DNA from: Planctomycetota bacterium
Lineage (GTDB): Bacteria > Planctomycetota > Phycisphaerae > Sedimentisphaerales > Anaerohalosphaeraceae
Reading direction: 5' to 3'
NCBI GenBank assembly: GCA_021160785.1
Contig: JAGHBX010000409.1
Span: 1-6,052 of the forward strand
DNA length: 6,052 bases
Notes under the pieces: model-generated
Database searches by the model: none
What the model saw: the letters and a program-made list of their open reading frames with translations, nothing else
What the model was told of the DNA's origin: nothing
In this document: piece after piece, positions 4,745-6,052 of the stretch
Layout of the letters: the number at the start of each line of letters is the position of its first letter
How positions within the stretch are numbered: the first letter of the stretch is position 1
Program-made: the position numbers and the translations under genes

Positions 4745-5167
4745 TTATCGGCCCGGAAACGACGATTTCGTGAAAAAATGCCACACCCCATACACAGCCC
4801 CATGACCCAAACGGCAGTTAAAATGGGCAAGATACGCAGAATTATACAAACAAAAACGCCGAAACAGCGTGGGGACCGATGATACGTTGAAAAGGCCCGA
4901 GGACGCCTCTCCAGCAGCCTCAAGCGTGCCGGAGAAGGCTAAACCGGGAACTACTCCCGGGAAGAAGGCATTGCCAGGGGCATGCAGCGTATCAGGCTGG
5001 CTTGGGGTAACGGAGATTTTTTTGAAAATGCTCGATAATTTAGTCATTGCATTTTCAATTGCTTCGTGGTAAGACTGACCATGCTCGAAACTGAATACTT
5101 GACGATCGCTCTGGCGGAATACAAGTTGTGCTGCAATTTCAGGGTTGACCCTGGAAACATTCGACAT
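4745..5167 (-). CDS. Hypothetical 140-residue protein (weak)
   Basis: This is the longest ORF in the gap, on the same strand as the membrane pair and ending 57 bases before it. The first 50 residues (SNVSRVNPEIAAQLVFRQ, HEAIENAMTKLSSIFKK) look like an amphipathic helical protein. The later part (VPTLFRRFCLYNSAYLAHFNC) looks like untranslated DNA and contains a TATAAT on the same strand. No Shine-Dalgarno precedes the ATG, and opposite-strand ORFs at 4869-5072 and 5066-5275 overlap it. It may be a real small gene, a decayed gene or chance. Confidence 0.2.
   Translation of the reverse strand: MSNVSRVNPEIAAQLVFRQSDRQVFSFEHGQSYHEAIENAMTKLSSIFKKISVTPSQPDTLHAPGNAFFPGVVPGLAFSGTLEAAGEASSGLFNVSSVPTLFRRFCLYNSAYLAHFNCRLGHGAVYGVWHFFTKSSFPGR
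4841..4846 (-). promoter_or_regulatory. Possible -10 box for the membrane-protein pair
   Basis: A perfect TATAAT reads leftward here, about 155 bases upstream of the ATG at 4687. No good -35 is seen at 16-18 bases (the candidate hexamers are about CGCTGT). The orientation fits the two-gene unit, but the evidence is the -10 alone. Confidence 0.25.
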
Positions 5168-5345
5168 ACAGCTGTCATGCGTTTCGTTCCGGTAAGCCGC
5201 GCAGGCTCGCGGCGCGAGTTATACGAGATAAATGGAATAGGTAATGGATCTGTGTTTGAGACTGCCCGGGTGTAAACGAATGTGTATGTCAGCCATAACA
5301 CCCAACTCTCAGGAACACCTCTCTATTACCGGATTTGATCTATAT

Positions 5346-5350
5346 AGAGG
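5346..5350 (+). promoter_or_regulatory. Shine-Dalgarno AGAGG deciding a GTG start
   Basis: AGAGG sits six bases before GTG 5357 and immediately after the in-frame TAG (5345-5347). No ATG occurs in frame until codon 25 (inside the conserved QGGMG motif), so the GTG is the only start that keeps the first FMN-binding strand. Confidence 0.6.
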
Positions 5351-5356
5351 CGAAAC

Positions 5357-6052
5357 GTGACAGGATTGAACTTGCCGGCACTTAAGATCGGCGACATAAA
5401 GGTAGAAATACCCATCATTCAGGGCGGTATGGGGGTTCGTGTTTCAGGCGCAAATCTTGCCTCGGCAGTCGCCAATAACGGCTGCATCGGCGTAATATCG
5501 AGTGTCGGGATAGGGCCTTTCGAAGGCTGTTCCAAAGAAGAAGCCGTCAAGGTCTGCGAGATCACTCTCCGGGCCGAGATTCAAAGAGCACGGACGATGA
5601 CTGACGGCATAATCGGGGTCAACATTATGGTCGCCAGTTCCGATTACCCGGAACTGGTGCGGGCGTCAATCGAAGAAGGGATCGATCTGATAATATCAGG
5701 CGCAGGCCTTCCACTTGACTTGCCTAAATATCTCAACGGCGCAAAAACCAAACTCGTGCCTATCGTGTCATCGGGGCGGGCACTGAAAGTTCTATGCAGG
5801 AAATGGCAGAAGTCTTATGGATATTTGCCCGATGCCGTCGTTGTTGAAGGCCCCATGGCCGGTGGGCATCTGGGATACCGATACGAGGAGTTGGTCGACG
5901 GAACGGCGCCGGCGCTCGAGGATCTGCTGGGCGACGTGATCGAAGTCGCACATTCTTTCGACAAAAGCATACCGGTGATCGCCGCGGGAGGAATTTTCGA
6001 CGGCGGTGATATTGTCCGTTTTCTCGCGTTGGGGGCGGCGGGCGTCCAGATG
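5357..6052 (+). CDS. Nitronate monooxygenase / FabK-like FMN oxidoreductase (C-terminus beyond right edge)
   Basis: 232 residues are visible; relatives are usually about 320-370, so roughly a third is missing. The start is a GTG at 5357 with AGAGG six bases upstream; an in-frame TAG four codons before it excludes an earlier start. The TIM-barrel flavoprotein landmarks are in order: IPIIQGGMGVRVSG (residues 18-31) at the first FMN-binding strand, NNGCIGVISSVGIG (40-53), GVNIMV (87-92), IISGAGLP (112-119), EGPMAGGHLG (164-173) with His171 at the position of the nitronate monooxygenase catalytic base, and IPVIAAGGIFDGGD (205-218) in the FMN phosphate site. Such enzymes oxidise alkyl nitronates such as propionate-3-nitronate with O2. 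FabK enoyl-ACP reductases share the fold, and in anaerobes the true substrate is often unclear. It would act in the cytoplasm as a detoxification or fatty-acid-related enzyme. Confidence 0.88.
   Translation, partial: MTGLNLPALKIGDIKVEIPIIQGGMGVRVSGANLASAVANNGCIGVISSVGIGPFEGCSKEEAVKVCEITLRAEIQRARTMTDGIIGVNIMVASSDYPELVRASIEEGIDLIISGAGLPLDLPKYLNGAKTKLVPIVSSGRALKVLCRKWQKSYGYLPDAVVVEGPMAGGHLGYRYEELVDGTAPALEDLLGDVIEVAHSFDKSIPVIAAGGIFDGGDIVRFLALGAAGVQM

Larger units (their letters stand above)
4688..5356. other. Divergent gap without a convincing gene
   Basis: These 669 bases separate the minus-strand membrane pair from the plus-strand flavoprotein gene. Several overlapping ORFs of 60-140 codons exist on both strands, but none has a clear RBS, a recognisable domain or a consistent codon pattern. 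I see one small hairpin, CCGGGA-ACTAC-TCCCGG (4944-4960), and a minus-strand TATAAT at 4846-4841. The gap probably holds both promoters and perhaps a decayed gene. Confidence 0.5.

Noticed and set aside
4869..5072. Plus-strand ORF of 67 codons
   Set aside because: No RBS, no domain, and it overlaps an equally open minus-strand ORF.
5044..5301. ORFs of 69-85 codons on either strand before the flavoprotein gene
   Set aside because: Overlapping, without RBS or recognisable motifs; more consistent with chance or decayed sequence.
5334..5346. TTGATC and TATATA as a promoter for the flavoprotein gene
   Set aside because: The two elements are adjacent with no spacer and overlap the RBS, so they cannot form a normal sigma70 promoter.

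Overview
The window reads as chromosomal DNA of a Gram-negative bacterium, most likely of the PVC group and probably a planctomycete (Phycisphaerae-like). This placement is inferred from three things: an exported RCC1-repeat protein of a style common there, a non-coding tract of dispersed GAACCCAAT-type and heptanucleotide repeats, and a secreted SGNH hydrolase with a C-terminal Ada-like zinc module. No rRNA, tRNA or marker gene is present to prove it.

Layout. (1) Positions 1-1099, minus strand: the N-terminal 366 codons of an exported RCC1-repeat (beta-propeller) protein. It starts at a GTG with a good Shine-Dalgarno and runs off the left edge. (2) Positions 1100-2206: a 1.1-kb gene-free tract, the most unusual part of the window. 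It holds heptamer tandem repeats of several different words, a terminator-like hairpin, and a near-consensus plus-strand promoter with RBS and ATG. These lead into a roughly 525-bp array of an 18-bp core (ATGCGAAACGAACCCAAT), hairpin modules and GC-rich palindromes. All three plus-strand frames are open across much of it because the strand is rich in A and C, so the ORFs there are probably not genes. (3) Positions 2207-3208, plus strand: a secreted SGNH/GDSL hydrolase with a C-terminal Cys-rich Ada-like domain. (4) Positions 3222-4687, minus strand: two translationally coupled seven-helix membrane proteins resembling the TM7S3/TM198-like (DUF4203) family, convergent with the hydrolase. (5) Positions 4688-5356: a divergent gap with only weak ORFs and a possible promoter. 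(6) Positions 5357-6052, plus strand: the N-terminal 232 residues of an FMN-dependent nitronate monooxygenase/FabK-like oxidoreductase, cut by the right edge.

The genes do not form one obvious pathway. The hydrolase and the RCC1 protein are both exported. The two membrane proteins form a dicistronic unit. The flavoprotein is a separate cytoplasmic enzyme. The best candidates for undescribed biology are the repeat tract (a composite, hairpin-bearing dispersed repeat beside heptamer repeats of five unrelated words) and the internal architecture of the RCC1 gene (a two-blade higher-order duplication and a cap module that returns after seven blades).
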